64,000 nucleotides of DNA, taken from positions 62,001 through 126,000 of the forward strand of contig MPNJ01000004.1 of NCBI GenBank assembly GCA_002238965.1. The letters run 5' to 3'. A program made the position numbers and the translations under genes. Positions 52,266 through 61,520 of the stretch are shown here, in pieces; position 1 is the first letter of the stretch, and each line of letters opens with the position of its first letter. This stretch comes from Nitrospinae bacterium bin107 (lineage in GTDB: Bacteria; UBA8248). The notes beneath the pieces were generated by a model, which did not search any database, was not told where the DNA came from, and worked only from the letters and a program-made list of their open reading frames with translations.

Positions 52266-55021
52266 CGGCGAAACGAGAAATGTCCGACGCCAAGATGATC
52301 TCCATCACCATCGACGGCCGGGAAATCAAGGCCCGAGAAGACGCGACCATCTGGGAGGTGGCGCAGTCGACGGGCGTCGAGATCCCCAGGCTCTGCCACC
52401 AGCCCGGCATGGAGCCCGTGGGCGTGTGCCGCGTGTGCGCCGTGGAGGTCGAGGGCGCGCGAACGCTGGCTCCCTCCTGCCACCGGAAGATTGAGCCCGG
52501 CATGGTGATCCAAACGGGAAGCGAGCGCGTCGTGCGCGCCCAGAAAACGCTCGTGGCCATGCTCATGGCCGACCACGGCGTTCAGTCCGAGCCTGAGAAC
52601 TGCGAACTCACCACGCTCGCCGAGCAGATGAAAGTCAAAAACGGCGTGAGCGCCCTGCCCCCCAAGGAGACGGGGCGAGCGCAGGATTTCTCATCCGCCG
52701 TCATCGCCGTGGATCACAGCGCGTGCATCCTGTGCGACCGCTGCATCCGCGCCTGCACGGACGTCCAGGGCAACAACGTCATCGGACGCGGCGGCAAGGG
52801 CGCGAGCGCAAAAATCGTGTTCGACACCGATATGCCCATGGGAGAATCCACCTGCGTCTCCTGCGGGGAATGCATGGCCGCCTGTCCCACGGACGCGCTC
52901 ACGAACAAATCCCTCACGCTGCAAATCGCCCCCGGCAAGGCAAAAGAGGTCGATTCCGTCTGCCCCTACTGCGGCGTGGGCTGTTCCATCACCTACCAGG
53001 TGGCGGGCAACACGCTCCTGAGCGTCCGGGGGGATGATACGAGTCCGGTGAACCGGGGAAGGCTCTGCGTGAAGGGGCGCTACGGGTTCGACTACGCGCA
53101 TCACCCCGACCGGCTCACGACCCCCCTCATCCGAAAAGAAGGCGCGCCAAAGACGAAGGAACTTCCGGGAAACCCGCTCTCCCTCTTCCGCGAGGCGAGT
53201 TGGGATGAAGCCATGGAACTCGCCGCAAGTTCACTCAAGAAAATCCATGAGGACCACGGCCCATCCAGCATGGCCGGCTTCGGTTCGGCGAAATGCTCGA
53301 ACGAGGACAACTATCTCTTCCAGAAACTCATCCGCGCCGTATTCGGCACGAACAACGTGGACCACTGCACGCGGCTTTGCCACGCAAGCTCTGTGGCCGC
53401 TTTGTTCCAGACCATCGGGTCGAGCGCCGTAAGCAACCCCTTCTCGGATGCGCTCAAGGCGGATTTCATCTTAGTCGCAGGCGCCAACGCCACCGAAAAC
53501 CACCCCGTAGCCGCCACCTTCATCAAGCAGGCCTCGCAAGAGAGCGCCACGCTGGCCGTCATCGACCCGAGGCGAATCGACCTCGTCGACCATGCGGACA
53601 CCTTCGTGCAGTTCCGCCCCGGTACGGACGTGGCGCTGTTCAACGGGCTTCTGAACGTGGTGATCGATGAGAAACTCTATAACGCCGATTTCGTCGCCGC
53701 GCGCACCGAGGGGTTCAAAGAACTCGCTGAGAACGTAAAGCCCTATACGCCGGAGAACGTCGCCAAACTTTCAGGCGTTGCCCCGGACACGCTCCGGGCA
53801 TTGGCCAGAGGGTATGCGACGGCTGAGCGCAGCATCATCTTCTGGGGCATGGGACTCTCCCAGCATACCCACGGCACGGACAACTGCCGCGCGCTCATCG
53901 CCCTTTGCCTGATTTGCGGCCAAATCGGGCGCGAGGGAACGGGCTTGCACCCCCTGCGGGGCCAGAACAACGTGCAGGGTGCATCGGACGTGGGACTCAT
54001 CCCCATGGTCTATTCCGCCTATCAGGACGTATCTTCCCCGAAAATCCGGAAAAAATTCGAGGAGGCATGGGGCCGGAAGCTCGACCCGGAACCCGGCCTG
54101 ACCGTGATGGAAATCGCCGACGCAGCCAACCGGGGCGAAATAAAGGGGATGTACATCATGGGCGAGAACCCGGCCATGAGCGATCCGAACCTGAACCATT
54201 CGCGGGGCGCGCTCGCAAACCTCGAATTCCTCGTCGTCCAGGACATATTTTTAACGGAAACCGCCTATTTCGCGGACGTGGTGCTCCCCTCCACGGCGTT
54301 CCCGGAGAAAACGGGCACCTATACGAACACCGATAGGAGGGTGCAGATCGGAAGGCGCGCGGTCGACCCGCCCGGCGAGTCACGCGAGGACTGGCGCATC
54401 GTGGCCGAACTCTCGGAACGCCTCGGATACCCGATGGAATATGAGTCGGAAGCGGAGATTTTCGAGGAAATCACATCGCTCACTCCCTTCATGGCGGGCA
54501 TGTCGTACGACCGACTGGAAGGTCACGGACTCGTATGGCCGTGCACCAAGCCCGATCGCCAGGGCACGGAAATCCTGTTCTCGAGATCGTTCCCGTCAGG
54601 CCGAGGAAAGCTCATCCCCGTCCAGTACGCCCCCGCCAAGGAGATGCCGGACGAGGACTACCCCTTCGTGCTGAACACCGGGCGCAACATCTACCACTGG
54701 CATACGGGGGCCATCACAAGAAGGGCGCAGGCGCTGGAAGCCGCGGAACCTGGCCCCTACGTGGAAATGGCGCCCGATGACCTGAAACGCCTGAAGATCA
54801 AAGACGATTCGGAAGTTCGCGTGGAATCGAGACGGGGGGAGATCGCCCTCCCCGCCCGGTCTTCTTCGCGCGTGCGGCCCGGGCAGGTGTTCATCCCCTT
54901 CCACTACGTGGAGGCCGCCGCGAACCTGCTCACCGTGGACGACCTAGACCCCTACGGGAAAATCCCCGAGTTCAAGTTCTGCGCGGTAAGGGTAAAAAAA
55001 GCGAGAAAACGGCGGGGATAG
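52262..55021 (+). CDS. fdsA: Formate dehydrogenase alpha subunit (Mo/W-bis-MGD, Cys type)
   Basis: 919 residues. N-terminal [2Fe-2S] domain (PRLCHQPGMEPVGVCRVCAV), His-ligated cluster region, two [4Fe-4S] sites (CILCDRCIRAC and CVSCGECMAACP), then the Mo-bis-MGD domain starting with CPYCGVGC and NRGRLCVKGRYG. The active-site loop reads CTRLCHASSV, so Cys373 stands where other formate dehydrogenases have selenocysteine. Oxidises formate to CO2, or the reverse, with the beta subunit using NAD. No fdhD or gamma (NuoE-only) gene adjoins. Cytoplasmic. Confidence 0.9.
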   Translation: MTAKREMSDAKMISITIDGREIKAREDATIWEVAQSTGVEIPRLCHQPGMEPVGVCRVCAVEVEGARTLAPSCHRKIEPGMVIQTGSERVVRAQKTLVAMLMADHGVQSEPENCELTTLAEQMKVKNGVSALPPKETGRAQDFSSAVIAVDHSACILCDRCIRACTDVQGNNVIGRGGKGASAKIVFDTDMPMGESTCVSCGECMAACPTDALTNKSLTLQIAPGKAKEVDSVCPYCGVGCSITYQVAGNTLLSVRGDDTSPVNRGRLCVKGRYGFDYAHHPDRLTTPLIRKEGAPKTKELPGNPLSLFREASWDEAMELAASSLKKIHEDHGPSSMAGFGSAKCSNEDNYLFQKLIRAVFGTNNVDHCTRLCHASSVAALFQTIGSSAVSNPFSDALKADFILVAGANATENHPVAATFIKQASQESATLAVIDPRRIDLVDHADTFVQFRPGTDVALFNGLLNVVIDEKLYNADFVAARTEGFKELAENVKPYTPENVAKLSGVAPDTLRALARGYATAERSIIFWGMGLSQHTHGTDNCRALIALCLICGQIGREGTGLHPLRGQNNVQGASDVGLIPMVYSAYQDVSSPKIRKKFEEAWGRKLDPEPGLTVMEIADAANRGEIKGMYIMGENPAMSDPNLNHSRGALANLEFLVVQDIFLTETAYFADVVLPSTAFPEKTGTYTNTDRRVQIGRRAVDPPGESREDWRIVAELSERLGYPMEYESEAEIFEEITSLTPFMAGMSYDRLEGHGLVWPCTKPDRQGTEILFSRSFPSGRGKLIPVQYAPAKEMPDEDYPFVLNTGRNIYHWHTGAITRRAQALEAAEPGPYVEMAPDDLKRLKIKDDSEVRVESRRGEIALPARSSSRVRPGQVFIPFHYVEAAANLLTVDDLDPYGKIPEFKFCAVRVKKARKRRG

Positions 55022-55154
55022 GGTAACCCAGTCAGGAATTTCAAGCGATTTCTGCGATAGTAGTGCTGAATGTATTGGCTGTAAATATCTATAGTTAATT
55101 GACACTAAGAAATGCCTATTCCTCTTGCAGAAAATTTCACCAAAAACAACAACA

Positions 55155-55178
55155 GGGCTGCTCGCGAGCCGCCCCTAC
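55155..55178 (+). repeat. Solitary half of the GTAGGG/CCCTAC palindromic repeat
   Basis: GGGCTGCTCGCGAGCCGCCCCTAC folds on itself and ends in CCCCTAC like the right half of the composite repeat. It lies in the AT-rich gap 55022-55236 after the formate dehydrogenase genes. Confidence 0.45.
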
Positions 55179-55236
55179 ATCATTTCTGAATCAAACTCTG
55201 CTTCTATTGACGTTATTCAATAATATCTGATTGTTT

Positions 55237-56142
55237 TCACCGGAAACTCGTGATCAGGAATCCACCGAGCACGACGAGGCCCGCCGCGCCGAACAGGCGC
55301 GCGTTCACGCGCTCCATGTCGCCCATGAAGATGAGGCTCAGGAGCACCACCCATATCGGGGCGGTGCGGCTCAAGGGGAGGACGACGGTGACGTCCGAGA
55401 ACGTGAGGGTGTACCACAAAAGCCCCGTGGCCGTGGCGGAGAACACCGAGCCCAGCAGTATCCAGGAGACGTCTCGCCGGCCCACGTGGATTCTGCCGCT
55501 CGCGCCCAGGAACGGCTTTGCCACCAGCAGGAAGAGGAAACCTGCGAAAAAGGCGAAGCCCACCGCCGCGAAGGGCGTTCGCTGCTCGGCGTAGCCGATT
55601 TTCGCGATGACCGGCATGGCGGCGTACATGAACGAGGCGAAGACGGGGAACATCAGCGCGCGGCGGAATTCGGGCCCCATGCCGCCCTTCTCGACGTCCT
55701 TGCCCTCGCCCATCGAAATGAGCGCCACCCCCCCGACGATGGAGAGCGTGCCGAGCACCACCGCCACGCCCGGCTCTTCCCCCAGGAAGAAGGCGGCGAA
55801 GAATACCGCCCATATCGGGGCCGATGCCTGGACGGGGCTCGTCCGGCTCGCGCCGATGCGCTGAATAGCGGTGTAGGACGCCAGATGGCCCATCCCCTGC
55901 CCCAGACAGCCCGCCAGCATGAACCACAGGACGGGCCGGAGCGATGAGGTCTGCAGCGTGCCCAGGGAAAAGGCGATGCTCAAGAGGAGGATACTCGCCA
56001 CGGCGTTGGTGATGAGCACCCCGGTGATGGGGGAGGCGCTCCTCAGCCCCCGGCGGAAGGAGATGAGCGCCGCCGAGTAGATGAACGAAGATGAGAGAGC
56101 GAGGACTTCGCCCGCCATGAAAAAGGGAGCTTGCGCGTTCAT
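55237..56142 (-). CDS. DMT (EamA) family permease, copy 1
   Basis: 301 residues, about ten membrane spans in two EamA repeats: ALSSSFIYSAALISFRRGLRSASPITGVLITNAVAS, GIGASRTSPVQASAPIWAVFFAAFFLGEEPG, and VLPLSRTAPIWVVLLSLIFMGDMERV. Drug/metabolite transporter superfamily, exporter of metabolites or amino acids. It shares its motifs with the genes at 58456 and 59402 (LSRxxPxWVxL, SxSYSxxLIxxRxxxxxxSP), so the three are paralogs. Confidence 0.85.
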   Translation of the reverse strand: MNAQAPFFMAGEVLALSSSFIYSAALISFRRGLRSASPITGVLITNAVASILLLSIAFSLGTLQTSSLRPVLWFMLAGCLGQGMGHLASYTAIQRIGASRTSPVQASAPIWAVFFAAFFLGEEPGVAVVLGTLSIVGGVALISMGEGKDVEKGGMGPEFRRALMFPVFASFMYAAMPVIAKIGYAEQRTPFAAVGFAFFAGFLFLLVAKPFLGASGRIHVGRRDVSWILLGSVFSATATGLLWYTLTFSDVTVVLPLSRTAPIWVVLLSLIFMGDMERVNARLFGAAGLVVLGGFLITSFR

Positions 56143-56351
56143 GGGCGCGACTATACACGCACCGGGATATTTAGGCGAGAAGAGCGGGCGTTGTGGTGAA
56201 TCAAAACCAATTGCGAATGTCCCGGGGAATCCTCTCGATTTCCCGGCCGTTTTCGCCCGGAATAATCACTTTTCCGAGGGGCGTTCCTGACCGATAAAGC
56301 ACACGGCGCGGCCTGGAAGCGGCGCCGCGCCGGGCGTGATTTCCGGCGGGC

Positions 56352-56867
56352 CTAGGCGAGATCTTTCGGCAGGACGAAGTCGGTGAGAATCGCCGCCCCT
56401 TCGCGCAGCGAGGACCAGCGCGCCTCGTCGAGCGCGAACGCGGCCAGGGCGGCGGTCGGGAACTTCTCGTCCATGCGCCGTCGCATCGGCTCGGGTCCGC
56501 CGCCGCAAATCCCGGCGGCGAGGTCTTCGAGCCCCGGGTTGTGGGCGATGAGAAGGACGCAATCAACAGCGCTTTCGACCCGTTCGAGGCGTCTCAGCAG
56601 AGTTCCCGCGTCCGCCCCGTAGAGGCCGCTCTCGATGCGCACGACGGCGTCGCGAGCCAGTCCGGGCAGCATCAGGGCCAGGGTCTCGCGGGTGCGCAGG
56701 GCGGCCGAGCACAGGATGAGGTCGGGCAACAGGCCGCCACGCGCAAGATGCCGGGCGATCAGCGGCGCCGCGCGGCGGCCGCGTTCGTTCAGCGGGCGGT
56801 CGAAATCGGACAGCCCCGGCTCCGACCAGCTCGACTTGGCGTGCCGCAGCAGGAAAAGGGTCTTCAT
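56352..56867 (-). CDS. sixA: Histidine phosphatase (SixA-like)
   Basis: 171 residues. Phosphoglycerate-mutase fold with RHAKSSW (8-14, catalytic His9), DFDRPLNERGRRAAPLIARHL, SAALRTRETLAL and LLIAHNPGLEDLAAGI (second His). Closest in layout to SixA phosphohistidine phosphatases. Codon use is more GC-rich than the flanking DMT genes. Divergent from the MFS gene at 57091. The gap 56143-56351 holds nothing recognisable. Confidence 0.82.
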   Translation of the reverse strand: MKTLFLLRHAKSSWSEPGLSDFDRPLNERGRRAAPLIARHLARGGLLPDLILCSAALRTRETLALMLPGLARDAVVRIESGLYGADAGTLLRRLERVESAVDCVLLIAHNPGLEDLAAGICGGGPEPMRRRMDEKFPTAALAAFALDEARWSSLREGAAILTDFVLPKDLA

Positions 56868-57090
56868 GGCTCCGTCCGCCTCACGATGGTTTTACCCGGT
56901 GCGGGTCATTGTCCTTCAGGCGGGAAAGAGCGTCAATCAGAGCGCGATCCACGGCGACGGCATGCGAGACGGATGATCCGGATTCGATATCGACTCCAGG
57001 CGTGCTACATTGCGCGCTTTGTGTACGCGCCGCCGAAACAGGCTGGCGCGCCGCGCCTCGACCATTGCACGAGATGGAGACCGTATCCCC

Positions 57091-58323
57091 ATGAGCCGCG
57101 TTGTCACCTCCGACATCCACCCGGGTCGTGGCGCCGTGCTCGCGGTGGTCGTGGCCGGTTGTCTGATCTCGCTCATCGGATTCGGGGTCCGCGGGAGCTT
57201 CGGGCTCTTTCTCGATCCGATGACGGTTTCGAACGGGTGGTCGCGCCAGACCTTCGCGTTCGCGATGGCGGTCCAGAATCTATTGTGGGGAATCGGCGTC
57301 CCGATCGCCGGGGCCATCGCGGACCGGTACGGAGCCGCGCTGGTGATCGCCTTTGGCGCTGTCGTCTTCGCCATCGGCGTTGCAGGCATGGCGGTGTCGG
57401 ACAGCGGAATTACACTCCTGTTGAGCGGCGGCCTCCTCGTCGGCCTCGGGGTCGCGTTCACCTCGTTCTCGCTCGTGCTCGCCGCCATCGCGCGGGTCGT
57501 GGGGCCGGAACGCCGCTCGCTCGCCCTCGGCTTCGGAACCGCGGCCGGCTCGCTCGGCCAGGTGATTTTCTCACCGCTCAGCCAGGCCCTGATATCGAGC
57601 TACGGATGGTACGACTCGCTCTTGCTGATCTCTCTCATCACGCTGGTCATGATTCCGCTCGCGTTCACCCTCCGGGGCACGGGAAAGGCGGTCGGCGAGC
57701 CGGAGTCGGGCCAGACCCTCGGGGAAGCCCTCGGCGAGGCGATGAGCCATCGCGGCTACGTGCTCCTCACCATCGGGTTCTTCGTGTGCGGGTTTCACGT
57801 CGCGTTCATCGTCGTGCACTTCCCCGCCTACGTCACCGATCTCGGCCTCTCGCCGCATGTCGGCGCCTATGCGCTCTCGATCGTCGGGCTGCTCAACATC
57901 TTCGGCGCGTTCATGTCGGGCGCCATCGGCCAACGGTTCAGCAAGAAGATGAGTCTTTCCGTCATCTACCTAGGCCGGGGGCTGGTCATCGTCGTGCTCC
58001 TGATGGCCCCGGCGAGTGACCTGACGATCTACCTGTTCGCCGCATCGATGGGGGTGCTGTGGCTCTCGACGGTCCCGCTGACCACCGGCATCGTCGCGCA
58101 GCTCTTCGGGTTGAAATACATGGCGACCCTCTCCGGCATCGTGTTGCTGGGCCATCAGATCGGAAGCTTCGTCGGCGTATGGATGGGCGGGGTGATCTAC
58201 GATCGCACCGGCTCGTACGACCTGATGTGGTGGGCCGCCGTGTTCTTCGCGGCGTTCGCGGCCATCCTCCATCTGGCCATTGACGAGAAGCCGGTCCCCC
58301 GTCTCGCGCTGGACGAGGGCTGA
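57091..58323 (+). CDS. MFS transporter
   Basis: 410 residues from the ATG at 57091 (MSRVVTSDIHPGRG); a longer frame exists but lacks support. Twelve likely spans. The loop after the second span reads GAIADRYGAALVI (GxxxDRxG type) and the second half has GAIGQRFSKKMSL. Resembles the monocarboxylate/oxalate-formate antiporter branch (GVRGSFGLFLDPMTVSNGWSR). Substrate unknown; a carboxylate is likely. GC-richer than its DMT neighbours. Confidence 0.85.
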   Translation: MSRVVTSDIHPGRGAVLAVVVAGCLISLIGFGVRGSFGLFLDPMTVSNGWSRQTFAFAMAVQNLLWGIGVPIAGAIADRYGAALVIAFGAVVFAIGVAGMAVSDSGITLLLSGGLLVGLGVAFTSFSLVLAAIARVVGPERRSLALGFGTAAGSLGQVIFSPLSQALISSYGWYDSLLLISLITLVMIPLAFTLRGTGKAVGEPESGQTLGEALGEAMSHRGYVLLTIGFFVCGFHVAFIVVHFPAYVTDLGLSPHVGAYALSIVGLLNIFGAFMSGAIGQRFSKKMSLSVIYLGRGLVIVVLLMAPASDLTIYLFAASMGVLWLSTVPLTTGIVAQLFGLKYMATLSGIVLLGHQIGSFVGVWMGGVIYDRTGSYDLMWWAAVFFAAFAAILHLAIDEKPVPRLALDEG

Positions 58324-58455
58324 TTGCAGCCGACCCAAAAATTGCGAATGGTTCGAAAACCGGCCTTCCCCCAGGGGATTCATTTTTGTTCGGATTCTCC
58401 CGGATTCACCCGCTTCCGTCCATTTCCAGTTATTTTCAACCACGCACAGGCGTTT

Positions 58456-59367
58456 TTACTTGAAAGCGGTGATCAGCACGCCGCCGGCCACGACCATCCC
58501 CGCCGCGAAGACGATGCGCGAGGTGATGCGCTCGAGCCCGCCTAAAAACAGATAGGTCCACAGCACCACCCACAGGGGCACGAGCCTGCTCAGCGGCAGT
58601 ACCGTCGAGACGGGCGCGATGCTCATCGCCGTCCAGAACATGATGGCCGCAAGCGTCGTGGTGACCCCCGCGCCGAGAAAAAGGTAGACGGCCCTCCTGT
58701 CGGCTTCGAGCTTGCCGCCGCCGGGCAGGAGGGGGCGCGTTACCGCGAGCAGGATGGTTCCCGCCGTGAAGGCGCATGCGAAGCCCAGGATGGGGGTTTT
58801 CTGGTAGGAGAACGCGACGTTCGCCAGCACGGGCAGCAGCGCATAGGAGAGCGACGATGTGAGCGGGTAGACGAGCCCGCTCTGAAAGAAGCTCTTGAAG
58901 CTCTGACCGCTGCGCCGCTCGCCCAGTGAGAGCAGGCAGACGCCCGCTACGATGAGAACCGTCCCCATCGCCACGCCGACGCCGGGCCGCTCGCCCAGGA
59001 ATATCATCGCGAAGGTGACCGAGAAAATGGGAGTGGAGGATTGGATCGGCACCGAGCGGCTCACGCCCATCTTCTCGATGCCGATGGCGTTCGTGAGCTG
59101 TCCCACGCCCTGCCCCAGGCAGCCGCCGAGCATGAATATCAACACCGGCGTGAGCATGGATTCCTGAAGCGTACCGCGAGCGGCGGCGATGGTAAGGCCC
59201 AGAACGGAAACCGTCGCACTCAAGATAAGCACGCCCGCTATCGGCGTCGCACTCCTCACCCCCTGACGGATGGCGATCAGAGACGTCGAATAAGACAAGG
59301 ACGCCCCTACCGCGAGTAATTCCCCCAAGCCTGCTTGTGCGAAAAGTCCCGACATTTTATGACTCAC
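58456..59367 (-). CDS. DMT (EamA) family permease, copy 2
   Basis: 303 residues with two EamA repeats: ASLSYSTSLIAIRQGVRSATPIAGVLIL, GVSRSVPIQSSTPIFSVTFAMIFLGERPG and VLPLSRLVPLWVVLWTYLFLGGLERI. Start MSHKMSGLF, with a second in-frame ATG four codons later. It lies 34 nt downstream of copy 3 on the same strand and is probably co-transcribed with it. Confidence 0.85.
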   Translation of the reverse strand: MSHKMSGLFAQAGLGELLAVGASLSYSTSLIAIRQGVRSATPIAGVLILSATVSVLGLTIAAARGTLQESMLTPVLIFMLGGCLGQGVGQLTNAIGIEKMGVSRSVPIQSSTPIFSVTFAMIFLGERPGVGVAMGTVLIVAGVCLLSLGERRSGQSFKSFFQSGLVYPLTSSLSYALLPVLANVAFSYQKTPILGFACAFTAGTILLAVTRPLLPGGGKLEADRRAVYLFLGAGVTTTLAAIMFWTAMSIAPVSTVLPLSRLVPLWVVLWTYLFLGGLERITSRIVFAAGMVVAGGVLITAFK

Positions 59368-59401
59368 TGCTCCTTGATGATGCGCCTCGCTATCGGGACT
59401 G

Positions 59402-60304
59402 CTAGCCGAACAGGGTGATCATCACCCCGCCGGACACGACGAGGCACGCTGCGAGGACCGTTCTCGCGGCCACGCGCTCTATTTTCCCCAGAAACAGAAA
59501 ACTGAACAGGATCACCCACAGGGGCGTCATCCGGCTCAGCGGCAATACGCTAGACACCATGCCCGCCACGAACGCCGTCCACATCAGAAAAGCGGCGATG
59601 ATGTTGAACGGAAGCCCGACGAGGAGGGCTTTCACCGTCTGGGCGTTGCCTCTTATCACCCCGCCGCCGGGCGTCATGCGCCTCGCCGCCAGCATGAGCA
59701 AAAGGCCTGAGCCGAACGCCACGCCGAATCCCAGATAGGGCGCCTGCTGCTCGGCGAGACCCAGCTTGGCGAACACCGGAACCATCGCATAACACAAAGA
59801 AGAGAAAAGCGGCAGGAGGTAATCCTTCCGGCTCCAGTTCGGAGACCCGCCTCCCGCGCGCTTTCTCTCCGGCCAGGAGAGCAGAAAAACACCGCCCACG
59901 ATCCCGAGCGTCCCCATGAGTACGTAGACGCCCGGCTGCTCGCCCAGGATGATGATCGCGAATACCACGCCCCACAAAGGAGCGGATGAGTGTACCGCCG
60001 TGGCCCGGTTCACACCCAGGCGCTCGATGGCCGAAAAGAAGATGAGGCTCCCCGTTCCGTGGCCGGCCACGCCCGTAAGAGCGAACCAGCCGAGCGCCCT
60101 CATGTTGGTCGAGGCCAGGGTGCCCAGCACGAGGGCGGTCGTCAGCCCCACGATGCTCACCAGCGAATTCAGGACGATGATGCTCATCAGGGGGCTTCCG
60201 GTCGTCATCGCCCGGCGCACCGTTATGAGCGTGATGGAATAGCTGAACGAGGTCGCCAAAGCGAGAAACTCGGGACTCCCCCATGATGATATCCACTCGA
60301 CCAT
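59402..60304 (-). CDS. DMT (EamA) family permease, copy 3
   Basis: About 300 residues starting MVEWISSWGSPEF (ATG 60304; a GTG five codons earlier is possible). Two EamA repeats: ATSFSYSITLITVRRAMTTGSPLMSIIVL, GVNRATAVHSSAPLWGVVFAIIILGEQPG and VLPLSRMTPLWVILFSFLFLGKIERV. The three copies differ mainly in the second half, suggesting divergent substrates after duplication. Confidence 0.85.
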   Translation of the reverse strand: MVEWISSWGSPEFLALATSFSYSITLITVRRAMTTGSPLMSIIVLNSLVSIVGLTTALVLGTLASTNMRALGWFALTGVAGHGTGSLIFFSAIERLGVNRATAVHSSAPLWGVVFAIIILGEQPGVYVLMGTLGIVGGVFLLSWPERKRAGGGSPNWSRKDYLLPLFSSLCYAMVPVFAKLGLAEQQAPYLGFGVAFGSGLLLMLAARRMTPGGGVIRGNAQTVKALLVGLPFNIIAAFLMWTAFVAGMVSSVLPLSRMTPLWVILFSFLFLGKIERVAARTVLAACLVVSGGVMITLFG

Positions 60305-60429
60305 GGGCGGACTATACACCCCAAGTTCCCATGAGGCGAGGAGTAGGGAACCATCTGGTCACGGCCCGGTTCAACGGATAGAATACGCCCGAAAAATCAA
60401 ATTTACATTCCTTGAACAGGAGGCGGAAA

Positions 60430-60741
60430 ATGGCGGATGAGAGGGTATTCCTGATTGCGTGGCTCAAACCGAAACCCGGAAAAGAAGACGAGATGGCCGA
60501 ACTCTTGGGCGGCATGTGCGCCCCATCGCGCGCCGAGGAAGGCTGTATTTTCTACAACCTGTACCGGTCGACGGATGAGGCGGGCGCGTTCCATTTCATC
60601 GAGTGCTGGAAATCGCAGGCCGCACTCGACGCGCACCGGGAAGAGCCGCACTACAAGGTTTTCCGGGAGAAACTGCCCGACCTGCTCGCGGAGCCAGTGG
60701 GCGTGAAATTCCTGGAAGCCGTCGATTCGACGATGGGGTGA
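60430..60741 (+). CDS. Antibiotic biosynthesis monooxygenase (ABM) domain protein
   Basis: 103 residues; AGGAGG (60418-60423) sits 6 nt before the ATG at 60430 and fixes the start. Dimeric alpha-beta barrel signature: VFLIAWLKPKPGKEDEMAELL, EEGCIFYNLYRSTDEAGAFHFIECWKSQAALDAHREEPHYK. Likely a cofactor-free quinol or small-molecule monooxygenase, or a related YgiN-like enzyme. Stand-alone gene, divergent from DMT copy 3. Confidence 0.83.
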   Translation: MADERVFLIAWLKPKPGKEDEMAELLGGMCAPSRAEEGCIFYNLYRSTDEAGAFHFIECWKSQAALDAHREEPHYKVFREKLPDLLAEPVGVKFLEAVDSTMG

Positions 60742-60765
60742 ATCCTGGTAATTGAGCGGGGTATC

Positions 60766-60795
60766 GTGACAGCCCCGAGGAGGGACTGTCACTAC
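60766..60795. repeat. Small palindrome ending CTAC
   Basis: GTGACAG / CTGTCAC 7-bp stem with a G/C-rich loop, followed by TAC. Looks like a diverged half of the GTAGGG/CCCTAC repeat. In the 368-nt gap 60742-61109. Confidence 0.4.
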
Positions 60796-60814
60796 AGAAC
60801 CAGTGCGTCTTGCG

Positions 60815-60890
60815 CAGGGGCGGCCCCCCGTGGCCGCCCTTCGGTCATATACACCCCTGTACAGGACAGGCACGGAGGCCTGTCCCTACA
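60815..60890 (-). repeat. GTAGGG...CCCTAC composite palindromic repeat, copy B (inverted)
   Basis: On the minus strand it reads GTAGGGACAGGCC...GTGCCTGTCC, a spacer, then GGGCGGCC...GGCCGCCCC, nearly identical to copy A in both hairpins but with a different spacer. Confidence 0.7.
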
Positions 60891-60907
60891 GTACTCGCGG
60901 TATTGTT

Positions 60908-60928
60908 CGTCATTCCGGCGAATGCCGG
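60908..60928. repeat. CGTCATTCCGGCG palindrome, copy 1
   Basis: Hairpin CCGGC/GCCGG preceded by CGTCATT. An inverted, near-identical copy is at 61881-61908. This is a second small repeat family. Confidence 0.5.
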
Positions 60929-61109
60929 TGACAACCGACAGGTTGGCCAGAACCGATGAAAATGACAACATTGTGGGGCGACTTCGAAAAGCGATTACAC
61001 GGAATGAAAGAAAGTCGTAACTGCCCAGGACGTTGTGCGGAACGCCGATCATGCGGCGGCGTAAGGTGCGCTCTCCATCGCCTCCGGGCCATGACCGCGG
61101 CCCGGACCC

Positions 61110-61520
61110 TTATTGGCTGATGCCGATGACGGTGGGCTCGCCGGGAGACACGTGAATCGAGATGTAATCTGTCACGCTCAGGCCACCCGGGTCCTCGGCA
61201 GTCACCTCCACGTTCGTCGGGCCCAGTCCAACCGGCGAGAGATTGACGGTGTCTACGGACAAGCTGGCCGTAATTATGCTGGTGTCGAGCGAGGTGACCG
61301 TATATTTCAGGTCATCATCGTCCGGATCGCTGAAGTAGATCCCCAGGTCAACCGACATCGAAATGCCCCCCAGATTAAAAGAGTAACCGGGAATATGGCC
61401 GTTAACGACCGGTGCTCGATTGACCGTCGTTCGATTGTCCGTCAATTCCTCCGCCCAACCTAGTTCGGCGCCTGCGAACATCGTAAGCGCGATGATTGCG
61501 GCACTGGCGATGAACTTCAT
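61110..61520 (-). CDS. Small secreted protein with cadherin/Ig-like domain
   Basis: 136 residues. Signal peptide MKFIASAAIIALTMFAGAEL cut near GWA, a short polar stretch, then one dystroglycan-type cadherin-like beta domain (GIYFSDPDDDDLKYTVTSLDTSIITASLS ... AEDPGGLSVTDYISIHV). The DPDxDxL motif binds calcium in relatives. Probably a periplasmic or surface adhesion fragment; stand-alone. Such domains usually occur in large repeat proteins, so this is a single-domain version. Confidence 0.75.
   Translation of the reverse strand: MKFIASAAIIALTMFAGAELGWAEELTDNRTTVNRAPVVNGHIPGYSFNLGGISMSVDLGIYFSDPDDDDLKYTVTSLDTSIITASLSVDTVNLSPVGLGPTNVEVTAEDPGGLSVTDYISIHVSPGEPTVIGISQ

Noticed and set aside
53360-53400. 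Selenocysteine in the formate dehydrogenase alpha subunit
   Set aside because: The active-site codon is TGC (Cys373 in CTRLCHASSV) and the frame has no internal TGA.
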